Source: Dicaeum eximium (Eukaryota; Chordata; Aves; Passeriformes; Dicaeidae). Taken from it: a stretch of DNA of 64,000 nt. A program made the translations under genes and the position numbers. The stretch spans positions 6,777,639 to 6,841,638 of the forward strand of contig VWZP01010904.1 of assembly GCA_013396995.1 (NCBI GenBank). The letters run 5' to 3'. Of this stretch, positions 62,492 through 64,000 are shown in pieces; the stretch's first letter is position 1, and every line of letters begins with the position of its first letter. Under the pieces are notes generated by a model. That model had not been told where the DNA came from, made no database searches, and worked only from the letters and a program-made list of their open reading frames with translations.

Positions 62492-62968
62492 TGCTCTGGA
62501 AGGTTCTTCTAGTGAACATGAAAAACGAATTTATAAATAAGTACATAATGACACAGCATCAGCTAAATCTGTAATACATTATGAGCTTCTTAATGCTCAT
62601 GTTCCTTAATTGTCTGTAGAAAGCATCTTTAACCAGACTATACAAAACCCTATGATGTGACACTGGTACCATTTTTAAGACCAGACAAGCAGAAATTTAT
62701 GTACTGAAGCAAAGAAAAAGATGCTAAAANTGCTCTGGAAGGTTCTTCTAGTGAACATGAAAAACGAATTTATAAATAAGTACATAATGACACAGCATCA
62801 GCTAAATCTGTAATACATTATGAGCTTCTTAATGCTCATGTTCCTTAATTGTCTGTAGAAAGCATCTTTAACCAGACTATACAAAACCCTATGATGTGAC
62901 ACTGGTACCATTTTTAAGACCAGACAAGCAGAAATTTATGTACTGAAGCAAAGAAAAAGATGCTAAAA
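62492..62968. repeat. Exact 238-bp direct duplication separated by one N
   Basis: 62492-62729 is repeated base for base at 62731-62968, with a single N at 62730 between them. Both copies start TGCTCTGGAAGGTTCTTCTA and end AAAGATGCTAAAA. Perfect identity plus the N indicates overlapping contig ends that were not merged. Confidence 0.95.
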
Positions 62969-64000
62969 CCCTAGTAGATATAATTATTAGAAAAAAGGCA
63001 AGAAACTTTGAGAGCCACAAAAAGCATGAGAAACCAGAAATGACACCAGCCAAACTGACAGCTTTATACAGAGCTGCAGGAGCTCTCTCATATTATCTGC
63101 TAATAAAACCTCCTGTAAGCAAATAAAATGCCTCTCTACTACTGTATCATTTGCAGCCCACCAAGATTGATCCACTGGAGCCAGCCTGCACATACCTGGG
63201 CTTTCAGAGAGACAAAGAAAAACACAGGACCGTCTAAGAGGGCCAACTGTCTGTAAAACCATTCAGCTGCCACTATGAGTCATTTAACTGACAAAGGTGA
63301 AAAGACAGGATATACTAAAAGCAAATGCTTCTGTGCTCAATTAAAATTTTCTTTGAATTCCAAAAGCGGATTTATTTTTGATTTTTAATTTGACCAAATG
63401 ATGGAATATTTCACATTCACACTAGTGACCACGAGTTCTGTAAATTCTCACGGAAAACCCTACAATTCTCAAGGTTTGTAATGCCATAATCACAATACCA
63501 TCTGTTTTCCAAACTAACGACATGGTAATAGATAGAATTCTGAATTTAATTCATAGGGAATTTATTTTTGTATTTTCCCACAGTACTTTAAAGGAATCTT
63601 TTTAATTTCATTAATTTCAGTAAAATATCCATTGTCTTAAAATAGTAAGTTTACCTTTAATAACAAAGCAGAATAATTAAAACATTGATAGAAATAAAAA
63701 AGATTTCCTTTTATGAAAATAATTGCTTGTTGCTCACAAGAAATAATGCATATTATTATATTTGAATATGTTCTGTAAATATTATCCAATTCAGTTTTGG
63801 ATAAACCAAGAGAGATTACTAAAAAATCATGCTGTTCAAACAAATAAGTTACTTTACAAAGCAGCAAGGAAAACCACAATTTTATCCTTCAGTATACAGG
63901 CCTAATTCTGTTTGCTTCCCCTTGGAGAAATAGATATACTTCCTTAATTACTGAGATTCTGAAATAAAAAGGCAACTCTTTGTACATTTAATTCCCCATT

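Larger units (their letters stand above)
57291..64000 (-). other. FMN1 upstream intron, no exon recognised
   Basis: At least 6.7 kb upstream of exon a. It contains a CR1 ORF2 C-terminal remnant (61733-61885), a small tandem repeat (60163-60196), an exact 238-bp duplication around an N (62492-62968), an unclassified GC-richer stretch at about 57540-57760 and two conserved-looking non-coding stretches (58540-58680, 60480-60680). The formin-1 exon expected before exon a was not found. Confidence 0.7.

Noticed and set aside
1..64000. CRISPR arrays, operons, prophage, tRNA or rRNA genes
   Set aside because: None seen. The window is vertebrate intron sequence; repeats are transposons and microsatellites without the regular spacer structure of CRISPR.

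Overview
This window is vertebrate nuclear DNA, almost certainly from a bird. The evidence is the repeats: seven CR1 LINE fragments and two avian ERVL-type LTRs, in AT-rich, intron-dominated sequence with no dense coding and no prokaryotic features. The family calls rest on recognised sequence; no database search was run.

One gene is present, on the minus strand: the middle and C-terminal part of the FH2 domain of formin-1 (FMN1, the classical 'limb deformity' locus). Nine coding exons run from high to low coordinates: 57229-57290, 55026-55114, 50391-50520, 48797-48943, 45487-45546, 43439-43559, 30554-30646, 8745-8796 and 6841-6990. All have canonical AG/GT splice sites and all eight internal junctions agree in phase. 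Together they give 904 nt and 300 complete codons of uninterrupted reading frame. The 5' exons (before 57290) and the last C-terminal exon(s) (below 6841) were not found and probably lie outside the window.

Layout: 1-6840 is intron or downstream sequence after the last exon seen. From 6991 to 43438 there are three introns, including the two largest (about 21.8 and 12.8 kb), which hold two opposite-facing ERVL LTRs, one of them split by a CR1, plus microsatellites and other CR1 pieces. From 43439 to 57290 the FH2 exons are closely packed, and the intron at 55115-57228 is largely a mosaic CR1. From 57291 to 64000 is upstream intron, with a CR1 remnant and an exact 238-bp direct duplication around a single N that looks like an assembly error.

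The most biologically interesting point is positional. In mouse, enhancers for the neighbouring limb gene GREM1 lie inside the 3' introns of FMN1, so the large 3' introns here are a plausible place for such elements. I saw no new defence system, operon, CRISPR array or other previously undescribed system.
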